Assembly (NCBI RefSeq): GCF_042678145.1
Contig: NZ_JBHUDG010000051.1
Span: 62,001-126,000 of the forward strand
DNA: 64,000 nucleotides
Reading direction: 5' to 3'
From: Pseudopedobacter beijingensis
GTDB lineage: Bacteria; Bacteroidota; Bacteroidia; Sphingobacteriales; Sphingobacteriaceae
The translations under genes were made by a program, and so were the position numbers. How positions within the stretch are numbered: position 1 is the first letter of the stretch; each line of letters begins with the position of its first letter. The notes beneath the pieces are model-generated. The model did not search any database, was not told where the DNA came from, and saw only the letters and a program-made list of their open reading frames with translations. Below, in pieces: positions 1 through 8,102 of this stretch.

Positions 1-1058
1 AGTTCATTCGTACTCACTCCTCCCCTCATAACTTCAGCCTTATCATAACCTTTATCGCCAGCAGGCTTTACTTCAAATCTATGAATAAAATCATATATCT
101 TTGTATAATCCGCTTTATTCAGGGATGCCAAATTCTTATCTATAGGCAATATATCTTTTAACGCATCTACAAACTTTCGAGTATAAAAACGCAATAAAAA
201 ATTAGATAAATGTTTTTTTCCATTTACAGCCCGTTCCTCCTCTATTAAATCCAGAATGTTAAAATCCGGCAGAAGATTTATCCAAATACATTTACCTTTA
301 CGCCAATAAGAAGATATTTGTAGTATAGCAGGTCCACTTAACCCCCAATGGGTAAATAAGATATTTTCCCTAAAACTGATTTGATCATTGCTTACTTCTG
401 CAAAAATCGAATTGCCTGATAGGTTTGCAAACCAAGGTTGTAATTTACCGGTTATAGTCAAAGGTACCAATGCCGGAGCTGTTTCCTCTATTTTCAACCC
501 AAATCCGGCAGCCAGTTTAAGCGCAAAATCAGAAGCCCCTAATTTAGCAACAGGTAAACCACCACTTGTAATCACCACTTTTGGCGATTTTATCTTACCT
601 ACCTTTCCCTCTCGTTCATAAATCAATTCAAAAAAATCAGTTTGCTTACTTACAGATACAACATTAGCTTTTAACCAGATCTCTTGTCCCAATTCCTCAC
701 AAAGTGTTTCAAATAATCTCACAATATCTTTTGCTTTATCACTTTCGGGAAACAGTTGACCTAATGTTTTTTCTTTTCCTACTATACCATAAGTTTCAAA
801 AAAAGAAATTGTATCATCAACCGTCCATTGTGCTAAAGCTGATTTAAGAAAATGGGAGTTTTCTGTAACAAAATTTTCTTCACTGGTATATATATTAGTA
901 TAATTACAACGTCCACCTCCCGAAATTAATATTTTGGCACCTACTTTATCATTTCGCTCCAACACTAAAACTTTCTTTCCAAAAAAACCAGCCTGAACGG
1001 CGCACATTAAACCACAGGCACCACCACCTACTATAACTGCATCAAACTCAAATAACAT
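1..1058 (-). CDS. NAD(P)/FAD-dependent oxidoreductase, HI0933/BaiN family (3' end outside window)
   Basis: The reading frame starts at an ATG at 1058-1056 and stays open to the left edge, giving about 352 visible residues of a family that is usually near 400. The N-terminus shows an FAD-binding Rossmann motif (VIVGGGACGL, residues 8-17) and the family signature GAKILISGGGRCNYTN around residue 40. The last visible part carries a VMRGGVSTNE stretch, resembling the conserved C-terminal motif of HI0933-like flavoproteins. The family binds FAD; physiological substrates are mostly unknown, and BaiN-type assignments are by similarity. The stop codon lies outside the window. Confidence 0.88.
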   Translation of the reverse strand, partial: MLFEFDAVIVGGGACGLMCAVQAGFFGKKVLVLERNDKVGAKILISGGGRCNYTNIYTSEENFVTENSHFLKSALAQWTVDDTISFFETYGIVGKEKTLGQLFPESDKAKDIVRLFETLCEELGQEIWLKANVVSVSKQTDFFELIYEREGKVGKIKSPKVVITSGGLPVAKLGASDFALKLAAGFGLKIEETAPALVPLTITGKLQPWFANLSGNSIFAEVSNDQISFRENILFTHWGLSGPAILQISSYWRKGKCIWINLLPDFNILDLIEEERAVNGKKHLSNFLLRFYTRKFVDALKDILPIDKNLASLNKADYTKIYDFIHRFEVKPAGDKGYDKAEVMRGGVSTNE

Positions 1059-1646
1059 TCTGCAAAAATGGGCTTTTATCTAAAAATTCGGAAATACAAA
1101 GTAATGATAGCAGAGAAAGTACTTAGTAGTGAATAACCTGTAGAAAACCGGAGTGGTACGGGAATAACTACAGGAAGATACCAGATATAGTGGAGAATAG
1201 GTGGATAAAAGGTGGACTATAGGTGGAGAATAGGTGAAGTTATAGAGTCAGAAATTATTGGATTGCTTTTTTGTATATCCATAAATATAATAATTCTTTA
1301 AAAGAATAGCTGATCAAACCGAATTTAATTCTTATTCTGGAAATTGGCATCTACAGAAAAGGAAGTAGTTTCGTTAGAATTGCTCCCAAGTCTGTTAATA
1401 TGGCTAAGAACAGCCTTAAAAGCAGTCTTAAAAAAGATGGAATAGCTTTTAATAGCTATATTTTCCAATCAAACTTTTCTAAACTCAATTCGGGAAGTCC
1501 GGAACAAGCTGTTTTTATATTTCGATACATAAGCTTAATACCTATAAAATGGTTTTGAAGAATTCCAGAATGAGTTTTAAGAAAGTACCTAACCATAAAT
1601 CAAAAACCTTTTACCCCAAACTCACGTTAATTTAATAAATTTATAC
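1059..1646. other. 588-bp gap without a convincing gene
   Basis: The gap between the flavoprotein start and the nuoA promoter holds an 11-bp tandem repeat (1190-1233) and otherwise AT-rich sequence. A frame open from 1310 to 1558 on the forward strand, with a possible ATG at 1400 (52 codons), shows no recognisable domain. It could be a decayed gene. Confidence 0.5.
1190..1233. repeat. 11-bp tandem repeat, four units
   Basis: Four adjoining 11-bp units read GTGGAGAATAG, GTGGATAAAAG, GTGGACTATAG and GTGGAGAATAG. A fifth degenerate unit starts at 1234. Units 1 and 4 are identical and the GTGGA core is invariant. Confidence 0.85.
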
Positions 1647-1654
1647 TAATTTTG
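1647..1654 (+). promoter_or_regulatory. Bacteroidota -7 element for nuoA
   Basis: TAATTTTG matches TAnnTTTG exactly. It ends 11 nt before the ATG at 1666, so the transcript leader would be only a few bases. The upstream GTG at 1657 would lie at or before the expected start of transcription, which favours the ATG. Confidence 0.65.
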
Positions 1655-1665
1655 TAGTGCATAAA

Positions 1666-2247
1666 ATGGATGAATATTCACAAATATCAGAATTTGGCAA
1701 AGTATTAATTTTCCTTGTTTTAGGAACTCTTTTCGTATGTGCCACAATTTTTCTTAACAAAATTGTTTCCGTAAAAAGACCTAATCCTATCAAAAACAGT
1801 TCTTATGAATGTGGCGAAGAAGTAACCGGAAGCTCGTGGATTCAGTTTAACAGCAGATTTTATGTGATAGCATTAGTTTTTTTATTGTTTGATGTAGAAA
1901 TGATATTTGTTTTTCCCTGGGCTACAGTATTTAGCAATCAGGAACTTATTTCTATTGATAACAGATGGGGCTGGCTCGCCTTTATAGAAATGCTTATTTT
2001 TATAGGTATATTACTAATTGGGCTTGTTTATGTTTGGCGTAAGAAAGATTTACGCTGGATAAGACCGTCTGTACCCACTCCCACTGTTGCTACTGCCATA
2101 CCTTTGGATGCCTATTCTGCCATTAATAATAGCATATACACTCCAGGCAAAAAAGAGACTTCAGACATAACAAATGATATAATAAAGACAAATAATACCA
2201 CAGATAAACCCAAATTTGTCCCAAGATTCAAGAAAACATCACCATGA
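1666..2247 (+). CDS. nuoA: NADH-quinone oxidoreductase subunit A
   Basis: This is a small membrane subunit of respiratory complex I (proton-pumping NADH:quinone oxidoreductase). It has three predicted transmembrane helices, the conserved YECGEE loop after the first helix and the FDVEMIF motif in the second. NuoA is normally about 120-150 residues. Here 193 residues are encoded because a polar Thr/Asn/Lys-rich tail of roughly 65 residues follows the last helix. I chose the ATG at 1666 over the in-frame GTG at 1657 because of the promoter position. The stop overlaps the nuoB start (ATGA). Confidence 0.93.
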   Translation: MDEYSQISEFGKVLIFLVLGTLFVCATIFLNKIVSVKRPNPIKNSSYECGEEVTGSSWIQFNSRFYVIALVFLLFDVEMIFVFPWATVFSNQELISIDNRWGWLAFIEMLIFIGILLIGLVYVWRKKDLRWIRPSVPTPTVATAIPLDAYSAINNSIYTPGKKETSDITNDIIKTNNTTDKPKFVPRFKKTSP

Positions 2248-2729
2248 GTTTAGAGAAACAATTAGAGAACAATGGCCTGATCGTAACCAAACTCGATGAT
2301 TTATTAAATTGGGCCCGACTTTCGTCTTTATGGCCATTAAGTTTTGGTTTAGCTTGTTGTGCCATAGAAATGATGGGATCTTATTCTGCAAATTTCGATT
2401 TCGACAGATTAGGAGTTTTTCCAAGACCCAGCCCCAGACAGGCTGACGTTATTATTATTGCCGGAACGGTAACTTTTAAAATGGCAGAAAGGATTAAACG
2501 CCTTTATGAACAAATGCCTGAACCAAAATACGTAATTTCTATGGGCTCATGCTCTAATTGTGGTGGCCCATACTGGGAACACGGTTATCACGTAGTAAAA
2601 GGCGTCGACAGAATTATTCCTGTAGATGTTTATGTTCAGGGGTGTCCACCTCGCCCAGAAGCTTTGATAGGTGCGGTTCTGGAGCTTCAAAAAAAGGTAG
2701 AAGGCGAATCATTACTCACTACAGTATAA
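2244..2729 (+). CDS. nuoB: NADH-quinone oxidoreductase subunit B
   Basis: This complex I subunit carries the N2 4Fe-4S cluster that passes electrons to quinone. The expected ligands are present: tandem Cys38-Cys39 (LACCAIE), Cys103 (GSCSNCGG) and Cys134 (GCPPRP). Its 161 residues fall in the normal range. The start overlaps the nuoA stop by 4 nt, implying translational coupling. Downstream come purK and purE rather than nuoC, which is unusual for a nuo operon. Confidence 0.96.
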   Translation: MSLEKQLENNGLIVTKLDDLLNWARLSSLWPLSFGLACCAIEMMGSYSANFDFDRLGVFPRPSPRQADVIIIAGTVTFKMAERIKRLYEQMPEPKYVISMGSCSNCGGPYWEHGYHVVKGVDRIIPVDVYVQGCPPRPEALIGAVLELQKKVEGESLLTTV

Positions 2730-2810
2730 ACTCAATCATACACATTCAAATTTTTTATAACTCTTTACAACAAAACCTGTATTACAAAGGTCGATTGTAA
2801 AAAAACAAAA

Positions 2811-3950
2811 ATGAAAACCAATATCACACAAACAAGATTAGGGATTTTAGGTGGAGGGCAACTGGGTAGAATGCTTATCCAGGAAGCTATTAATTTTAAT
2901 CTATCGGTATCTATATTAGATCCTGACACAGATGCACCATGTAAAAAAATATGCGATTATTTTGAAGTAGGTGCTTTATCTGATTATGAAACTGTCTATA
3001 ACTTTGGAAAAAAAGTAGACCTGCTGACCATTGAGATTGAAAAAGTCAATGTAGATGCTTTAGAAGCCCTGGAAAAAGAAGGAGTAATTGTTTATCCTCA
3101 ATCAAGGATTATAAGACTAATTCAGGACAAAGGGTTGCAAAAGCATTTTTTTAAAGAAAATGATATTCCTACCGCAGATTTTCAGCTCATTGCAGATAAA
3201 GATCAATTAAAAAATGAAAAAATTGCTATGCCGTTTATCCAAAAACTCAGAAGAGATGGATACGATGGCAAAGGCGTTGTGAAAATTTCATCCGAAGAAG
3301 ATTACGAAAAAGCTTTTGATGAACCTTCTATAGTTGAAAAACTGGTAGACTTTGAAAAAGAAATATCTGTTATTGTAGCCAGAAACGAAAAAGGTCAGAT
3401 TAAGACATTCCCTATGGTAGAAATGGACTTCAATCCCGAAGCCAACCTGGTGGAATACCTCATTAGTCCTTCAACTTACCCTTTTGAAATACAACAACAG
3501 GCAGAAGAAATTGCAAAAAACGTTGCTGTAAACCTTAATATAGTAGGGTTACTAGCAGTAGAAATGTTTTTGACTACCGATGGAAAGATACTGGTTAATG
3601 AAGTAGCTCCACGTCCTCATAACAGCGGACATCAAACAATTGAAGGCAACATGACTTCACAGTTTATGCAGCACATCAGAGCGATACTAAACCTCCCTTT
3701 AGGCAATACAGATGCTGTTTCTAATGCCATAATGATTAATTTATTAGGAGAAAAAGACTATGATGGCCCCGCTTTATATAAAGGCCTGAAAGAAGTATTG
3801 AAAAAAGAAGGAGTTTATATCCATTTATATGGTAAAAAATTCACCAAGCCTTTTAGAAAAATGGGACATGTTACTATCATAGATAACGATAGGGACAAAG
3901 CCATTGAAAAAGCAAAATTTGTAAAAGAAACTTTAAAAGTAATAGCATAA
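2811..3950 (+). CDS. purK: 5-(carboxyamino)imidazole ribonucleotide synthase
   Basis: PurK uses ATP and bicarbonate to convert AIR to N5-CAIR in purine synthesis. The N-terminus carries the pre-ATP-grasp glycine motif GILGGGQLGRML (residues 12-23). The ATP-grasp region follows, with QKLRRDGYDGKGV and the NEVAPRPHNSGH signature near residues 265-275. The 379-residue length is typical. It starts 81 bp after nuoB with no terminator seen between, so read-through from nuoAB is possible. Its stop overlaps the purE start by one base. Confidence 0.96.
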   Translation: MKTNITQTRLGILGGGQLGRMLIQEAINFNLSVSILDPDTDAPCKKICDYFEVGALSDYETVYNFGKKVDLLTIEIEKVNVDALEALEKEGVIVYPQSRIIRLIQDKGLQKHFFKENDIPTADFQLIADKDQLKNEKIAMPFIQKLRRDGYDGKGVVKISSEEDYEKAFDEPSIVEKLVDFEKEISVIVARNEKGQIKTFPMVEMDFNPEANLVEYLISPSTYPFEIQQQAEEIAKNVAVNLNIVGLLAVEMFLTTDGKILVNEVAPRPHNSGHQTIEGNMTSQFMQHIRAILNLPLGNTDAVSNAIMINLLGEKDYDGPALYKGLKEVLKKEGVYIHLYGKKFTKPFRKMGHVTIIDNDRDKAIEKAKFVKETLKVIA

Positions 3951-4462
3951 TGAACAAGCCTTTAGTAGGTATAATCATGGGCAGCAAATCTGATTTACCC
4001 ATCATGAAAGATGCCTCTGATTTTTTAGAAGAATTAAATATAGATTTTGAACTTACTGTTGTGTCAGCTCATCGCACACCAGAAAGAATGTTTGAATATG
4101 CAACCAGTGCAGCAGAACGTGGACTTAAGGTAATTATTGCCGGAGCTGGCGGAGCTGCCCATTTACCCGGCATGGTAGCTTCATTAACCTCTTTACCTGT
4201 TATTGGAGTTCCCGTAAAATCAAGTAATTCTATTGACGGTTGGGACTCTGTACTTTCAATTCTTCAAATGCCTAATGGTATTCCCGTTGCAACGGTAGCT
4301 TTAAATGCTGCAAAAAATGCAGGTATACTTGCTGCGCAAATTATAGGATCTGCAGATAAAGAAGTATTTACCAGAGTTGAAGCTTTTAAGAAAGAGTTAA
4401 AATCAAAAGTTGAAGAAGCTGCTGAAAGCTTAAAAAGTGAAGGTTTTCCCTGTAGTTTTTAA
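3950..4462 (+). CDS. purE: N5-carboxyaminoimidazole ribonucleotide mutase
   Basis: Class I PurE moves the carboxyl group of N5-CAIR to give CAIR, the step after PurK. The active-site motifs are present: GSKSDLPIM (residues 12-20), VSAHRTPERM (44-53) and GAGGAAHLPGM (71-81). The 170-residue length is standard. It shares the TAATG junction with purK, so the two enzymes should be made together. Confidence 0.97.
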   Translation: MNKPLVGIIMGSKSDLPIMKDASDFLEELNIDFELTVVSAHRTPERMFEYATSAAERGLKVIIAGAGGAAHLPGMVASLTSLPVIGVPVKSSNSIDGWDSVLSILQMPNGIPVATVALNAAKNAGILAAQIIGSADKEVFTRVEAFKKELKSKVEEAAESLKSEGFPCSF

Positions 4463-4509
4463 ATAATAAAAACTTTATAAGAAGGGGTTTATTAAAAGGA
4501 TCTTGTCAT

Positions 4510-4591
4510 CCCGAGCGCAGTCGAGGGATCTCTTTCAGAAGTACTTAGGGAAAGAGATTTCTCTTCGCTGTACTCATCCCAATGACAACGT
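4510..4591. repeat. Palindromic intergenic repeat, copy 1
   Basis: The element runs from TTGTCATCCCGAGCG to CCCAATGACAA, so its ends are inverted. An inner inverted pair is GGGATCTCTTTC and GAAAGAGATTTCTC. The internal TTTCAGAAGTACTTA is nearly shared with copy 2 near 54155. It lies just after purE and could fold as a long hairpin. The outer sequence resembles a TCATCCCGAGCGCAG repeat that is widespread in Bacteroidota. Confidence 0.7.
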
Positions 4592-4614
4592 TTTTATTTT
4601 TGACACCCCCCTTT

Positions 4615-5178
4615 TTAATTCCACTCAGGCCTTTGAGGGAAATTAGCCACATGCGCAAATTTTTGTCCCAAACCAATAATAGATTCTTTCCAAATATCTA
4701 TATCCAAAGAATCAAATACCATATCGGCATCTATCTTGTCGGAGACAATCCAGCTATTAATTTCCAATTCATCTTGTAATTGTTCGTTATTCCATCCCGA
4801 ATAGCCCATAAACAATTTTATTTCGTTTTCACTTAAATCACCTTTTACCAGGTGATCAACCAACATTTCGAAACTTCCGCCCCAATAAATATTTTCCCTA
4901 ACCTCTTCTCCTCCCGTTATTTTTTCGGGGCAGCTATGTAAAAAGTGTAAAGTATCCGGAGATACCGGACCGCCAACATAAATCTGAAAATCACAATCGG
5001 GACAATTAGGCATTAAGTCTTTAACCAATAAACCACTTTTCTGATTTAAAATATACCCTACTCGTCCCCCTTCATCATTAGCAACCAACAACACTACAGA
5101 GCGTTTAAAATTATCATCTAACATAAAAGGCTCTGCTATCAGAATATTTCCGTTCTCGGGTGTAATTTGACTCAACAT
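4615..5178 (-). CDS. YqgE/AlgH family protein
   Basis: The 187-residue protein belongs to the YqgE/AlgH (DUF179) family. It has the N-terminal ILIAEPFMLDDNFKRSVVLL block (residues 12-31), YILNQKSG, and the late FMGYSGWNNEQLQDEL motif. No catalytic function is established for the family. It has no signal peptide and is probably cytoplasmic. It lies on the opposite strand between purE and pdxH. Confidence 0.92.
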   Translation of the reverse strand: MLSQITPENGNILIAEPFMLDDNFKRSVVLLVANDEGGRVGYILNQKSGLLVKDLMPNCPDCDFQIYVGGPVSPDTLHFLHSCPEKITGGEEVRENIYWGGSFEMLVDHLVKGDLSENEIKLFMGYSGWNNEQLQDELEINSWIVSDKIDADMVFDSLDIDIWKESIIGLGQKFAHVANFPQRPEWN

Positions 5179-5275
5179 ATCTTCTCTTCTAAGTTAGTTT
5201 CAAGATAACCATTTTTATGATGCTAAAATAACATAAATAAACTTTGAGTTTTGATTTTTATTCTTGATCATTTTG

Positions 5276-5283
5276 TAAGTTTG
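5276..5283 (+). promoter_or_regulatory. Bacteroidota -7 element for pdxH-nuoCD
   Basis: TAAGTTTG is an exact TAnnTTTG match that ends only 7 nt before the pdxH ATG, which suggests an almost leaderless mRNA. Confidence 0.6.
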
Positions 5284-5290
5284 TAATGCT

Positions 5291-5944
5291 ATGAGCGATG
5301 AAAACATTAATATCAGAAATCTGCGTCAAGATTACAAATCATCATTTTTATTGGAAACAGCTATAGAAACTGATCCGATAAAACAGTTCGACAAATGGTT
5401 CAAACATGCTTTAGATGTAAAAATACTGGAACCAAATGCCATGACTTTAGCTACGGTAGATAGCTCTGGTTTTCCAAATGCCAGAATTGTGCTTCTTAAA
5501 GAATTTAACCAAAATGGTTTCGTTTTTTTCACGAACTATAATAGTGCTAAAGGACAAAATATATCCTTTAACCCCAATGTTAGCTTGCTGTTTTTTTGGG
5601 TTGAACTGGAACGACAGGTAAGAATATACGGAACTGCAGAAAAACTGACCGAAAAAGATTCTGAAGATTATTTTCATTCCAGACCTCATGGCAGCCAATT
5701 AGGTGCCCATGCATCTCCTCAGAGTCAGGTCATTCCTAACAGAGAATTTCTGGAAAAAGAATTAAAAAATTTAGAACTAGAATATAATCAGAAAGAAATC
5801 CCTAAACCTTTGCATTGGGGAGGATATTTAGTAAAACCTGTTAAAATAGAATTCTGGCAGGGAAGATCGAATCGTTTACACGATCGGATTTTATATACAA
5901 AAAATGCTGACGCAAGTTGGAAAATAGAAAGACTGGCTCCATGA
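5291..5944 (+). CDS. pdxH: Pyridoxamine 5'-phosphate oxidase
   Basis: PdxH is an FMN enzyme that oxidises pyridoxine or pyridoxamine phosphate to pyridoxal phosphate. Family motifs are ATVDSSGFPNARIVLLK (residues 54-70), FFTNYNSAKG, the SRPHGSQLGAHAS block and the C-terminal FWQGRSNRLHDRI followed by WKIERLAP. The 217-residue length is normal. The stop overlaps the nuoC ATG (ATGA), so this vitamin gene appears to head the transcript that carries nuoC and nuoD. Confidence 0.97.
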   Translation: MSDENINIRNLRQDYKSSFLLETAIETDPIKQFDKWFKHALDVKILEPNAMTLATVDSSGFPNARIVLLKEFNQNGFVFFTNYNSAKGQNISFNPNVSLLFFWVELERQVRIYGTAEKLTEKDSEDYFHSRPHGSQLGAHASPQSQVIPNREFLEKELKNLELEYNQKEIPKPLHWGGYLVKPVKIEFWQGRSNRLHDRILYTKNADASWKIERLAP

Positions 5945-6441
5945 TTTTTGAAGAAATAAAAAAAGTAATTGCGGATAAATTTGGTAACGAGGTTATAATT
6001 GGCGAGGAAAACCAAGGTTTGCAACCCGCTTTAATTATATCGCCGGATAAAATAATTGATATTTGTCTCGAACTACGAGATAATCCCGATACCTGGTTTG
6101 ATTTTTTATCGTGCCTTAGTGGTATAGATTACGGTGTAGAAGAACAGAAATTTGGGGTAGTTTATCACCTTTCTTCCATTATAAAAAAGCATACCATTGT
6201 CTTAAAAGTACAACAACAGAATAACCGAGACGAACAAAACCTTCCTGTTTTTAAGAGCGTGAGTTCTGTATGGAAAACTGCTGATTGGCATGAGCGTGAA
6301 GCTTTTGATCTTCTTGGAATATATTTTGAAGGACACCCCGATTTAAGGCGTATCTTATTACCTGATGATTGGGAAGGCTATCCATTAAGAAAGGATTATA
6401 AAAATGCCGAAACCTACCATAACATTAAAATCGATTTTTAA
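5941..6441 (+). CDS. nuoC: NADH-quinone oxidoreductase subunit C
   Basis: This is the 30-kDa peripheral-arm subunit of complex I. The diagnostic block HEREAFDLLGIYFEGHPDL, followed by RRILLPDDWEGYPLRKDY, is near the C-terminus. I placed the start at the ATG at 5941, which overlaps the pdxH stop. An earlier in-frame ATG at 5917 would add eight unrelated residues inside pdxH. The product is 166 residues. It is separate from nuoD, unlike the fused NuoCD of enterobacteria. Confidence 0.94.
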   Translation: MIFEEIKKVIADKFGNEVIIGEENQGLQPALIISPDKIIDICLELRDNPDTWFDFLSCLSGIDYGVEEQKFGVVYHLSSIIKKHTIVLKVQQQNNRDEQNLPVFKSVSSVWKTADWHEREAFDLLGIYFEGHPDLRRILLPDDWEGYPLRKDYKNAETYHNIKIDF

Positions 6442-6448
6442 GGCAAAT

Positions 6449-7633
6449 ATGTATACAGAAGCATTAGAAAGGTATCAGCACAAAATAAAATCGGTTTCTT
6501 CCGAAGAAATGGTTCTTAATCTGGGTCCTCAACATCCCAGTACCCACGGAGTTCTCCGCCTGGAACTAATTACAGACGGAGAAATTGTTAAAGAAGTTAT
6601 CCCTCATTTAGGATATCTCCATCGTTGTTTTGAAAAACATGGTGAAGCTTTAAGCTATAACCAAATAATTCCATATACGGACCGACTGGATTATCTGGCG
6701 TCTATGAATAACAACCATGCTTTTGTAATGGGAGTTGAAAAGATGCTGGGTATAGAAAATGATATTCCTAAACGAGTTGAATATATCAGAGTTCTGGTTT
6801 GTGAATTAAACAGAATAGCGTCTCACCTGATTGCTATTGGCACTTATGGTATAGACATTGGTGCATTTACTCCTTTTCTTTGGTGTTTTAGAGACAGAGA
6901 ACATATTATGAATATGTTAGAATGGGCTTCTGGAGCGCGAATGTTATATAATTATATTTGGGTTGGGGGATTATTCTATGATTTGCCTGTAGGTTTTGAA
7001 GAAAGATGCAAAGAATTTGTAACCCACTTTAAACCTAAAATGAAGGAGCTAAATGAATTATTAACGCACAATGAAATATTTATTGCCAGAACCACTAATG
7101 TTGGTGTACTACCGCTAGATGTTGCTATTAACTTTGGCTGTTCTGGTCCGGTATTAAGAGGTTCGGGGCTAAAATACGATTTGAGACGTGAAGATGAGTA
7201 TTCTGTATACCCGGAGATTGATTTTGATATTCCTTATTCTAAAGGGGAAATTGGAACTATTGGAGATTGCTGGAATAGATACAAAGTAAGGGTTGATGAA
7301 ATTGCCGAATCATTAAAAATTGTAGAGCAATGTCTTGAAAAGTTAACAAAAGAATATAAGAGAAGTGCTGACTTTGATCCACGCGCTAAAGCTCCAAAGA
7401 AAACAACGCCTAAAGCACAAGACTTCTACATTAGAGCAGAAAACCCAAAAGGTGAATTAGGTTTTTACTTTATTGCAGATGGCAGATCTGACAAACCTTT
7501 TAGAATTAAATCCAGAGGTCCAAGCTTTAATAACTTATCTGTACTTCCCGAAATATCAAAGGGCATTATGATCGCTGACTTAGTCGCAATCATAGGCTCT
7601 ATCGACATCGTTTTAGGCGAAGTTGACAGATAA
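6449..7633 (+). CDS. nuoD: NADH-quinone oxidoreductase subunit D
   Basis: This is the 49-kDa complex I subunit that forms the quinone site with NuoB. Motifs include LNLGPQHPSTHGVLRLEL, HRCFEKHGE, YTDRLDYLAS and the LRGSGLKYDLRREDEYSVYP block. The ATG at 6449 is preceded by AAGG and lies 7 nt after the nuoC stop. An upstream in-frame ATG at 6404 would fall inside nuoC. The product is 394 residues. A terminator follows directly, so nuoE-N are not part of this operon. Confidence 0.96.
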   Translation: MYTEALERYQHKIKSVSSEEMVLNLGPQHPSTHGVLRLELITDGEIVKEVIPHLGYLHRCFEKHGEALSYNQIIPYTDRLDYLASMNNNHAFVMGVEKMLGIENDIPKRVEYIRVLVCELNRIASHLIAIGTYGIDIGAFTPFLWCFRDREHIMNMLEWASGARMLYNYIWVGGLFYDLPVGFEERCKEFVTHFKPKMKELNELLTHNEIFIARTTNVGVLPLDVAINFGCSGPVLRGSGLKYDLRREDEYSVYPEIDFDIPYSKGEIGTIGDCWNRYKVRVDEIAESLKIVEQCLEKLTKEYKRSADFDPRAKAPKKTTPKAQDFYIRAENPKGELGFYFIADGRSDKPFRIKSRGPSFNNLSVLPEISKGIMIADLVAIIGSIDIVLGEVDR

Positions 7634-7657
7634 TTTAAAAAGACGAACAGAAAAATA

Positions 7658-7690
7658 CAAAAGCCGATCTAAAAAAGACCGGCTTTTATA
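7658..7690. terminator. Hairpin terminator between nuoD and the HTH gene
   Basis: AAAAGCCGATCT pairs with AGACCGGCTTTT across a short A-rich loop, with one imperfect pair. It lies between convergent genes and could serve both strands. Confidence 0.75.
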
Positions 7691-7699
7691 TTTAGAAAC

Positions 7700-8041
7700 C
7701 TATACGTAGGTTTTCATACTCCTGATTTCTTCGTAAAGTTCAATAACTTTCTTTTGAAGGTCAATTACTTCTGAATCTCTTTCTTGGAGCTTTTTAGTAG
7801 CAACTTCCAAATCAGAAGCATATTTCACTTCTTGCTCGGGATCATTGTAAGTCAAAAGCTCAACTACAGACATGTCAAACAAAGCGGAGATTTGTTCCAA
7901 TCTCGAAAGGTTCACATCTGTAATTCCTGTTTCAATTTTTGAAAAAGCAGGAATAGAAATGTCAAGTTGTTTAGACACATCTTCTTGGCTCCATCCTCTC
8001 TGATGCCTCAATAATCTAATTTTTTTACCTAGTAATTTCAT
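7700..8041 (-). CDS. XRE-family helix-turn-helix regulator with coiled-coil tail
   Basis: The 113-residue protein starts with a Cro/CI-type HTH (residues 5-60). Its core reads IRLLRHQRGWSQEDVSKQLD, then ISIPAFSKIETGITDVNLSRL. The remaining part, from about residue 75, is Lys/Glu-rich with a heptad look (ATKKLQERDSEVIDLQKKVI) and is probably a dimerising coiled coil. No ligand domain is present. The target is unknown. It lies 61 bp after the Mur ligase gene. Confidence 0.85.
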   Translation of the reverse strand: MKLLGKKIRLLRHQRGWSQEDVSKQLDISIPAFSKIETGITDVNLSRLEQISALFDMSVVELLTYNDPEQEVKYASDLEVATKKLQERDSEVIDLQKKVIELYEEIRSMKTYV

Positions 8042-8102
8042 TTTTAACCAATACTAAATTTTCAATGTGTTTTTTTACGTCAACAGTTAACGTTTTATAA
8101 AA

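Noticed and set aside
1310..1558. Forward open frame of about 83 codons before nuoA, with an internal ATG at 1400
   Set aside because: The protein resembles nothing I recognise, and no promoter element precedes the ATG.
2239..2424. Reverse-strand open frame inside nuoB
   Set aside because: It is a shadow of nuoB, which has complete Fe-S ligand motifs in the forward frame.
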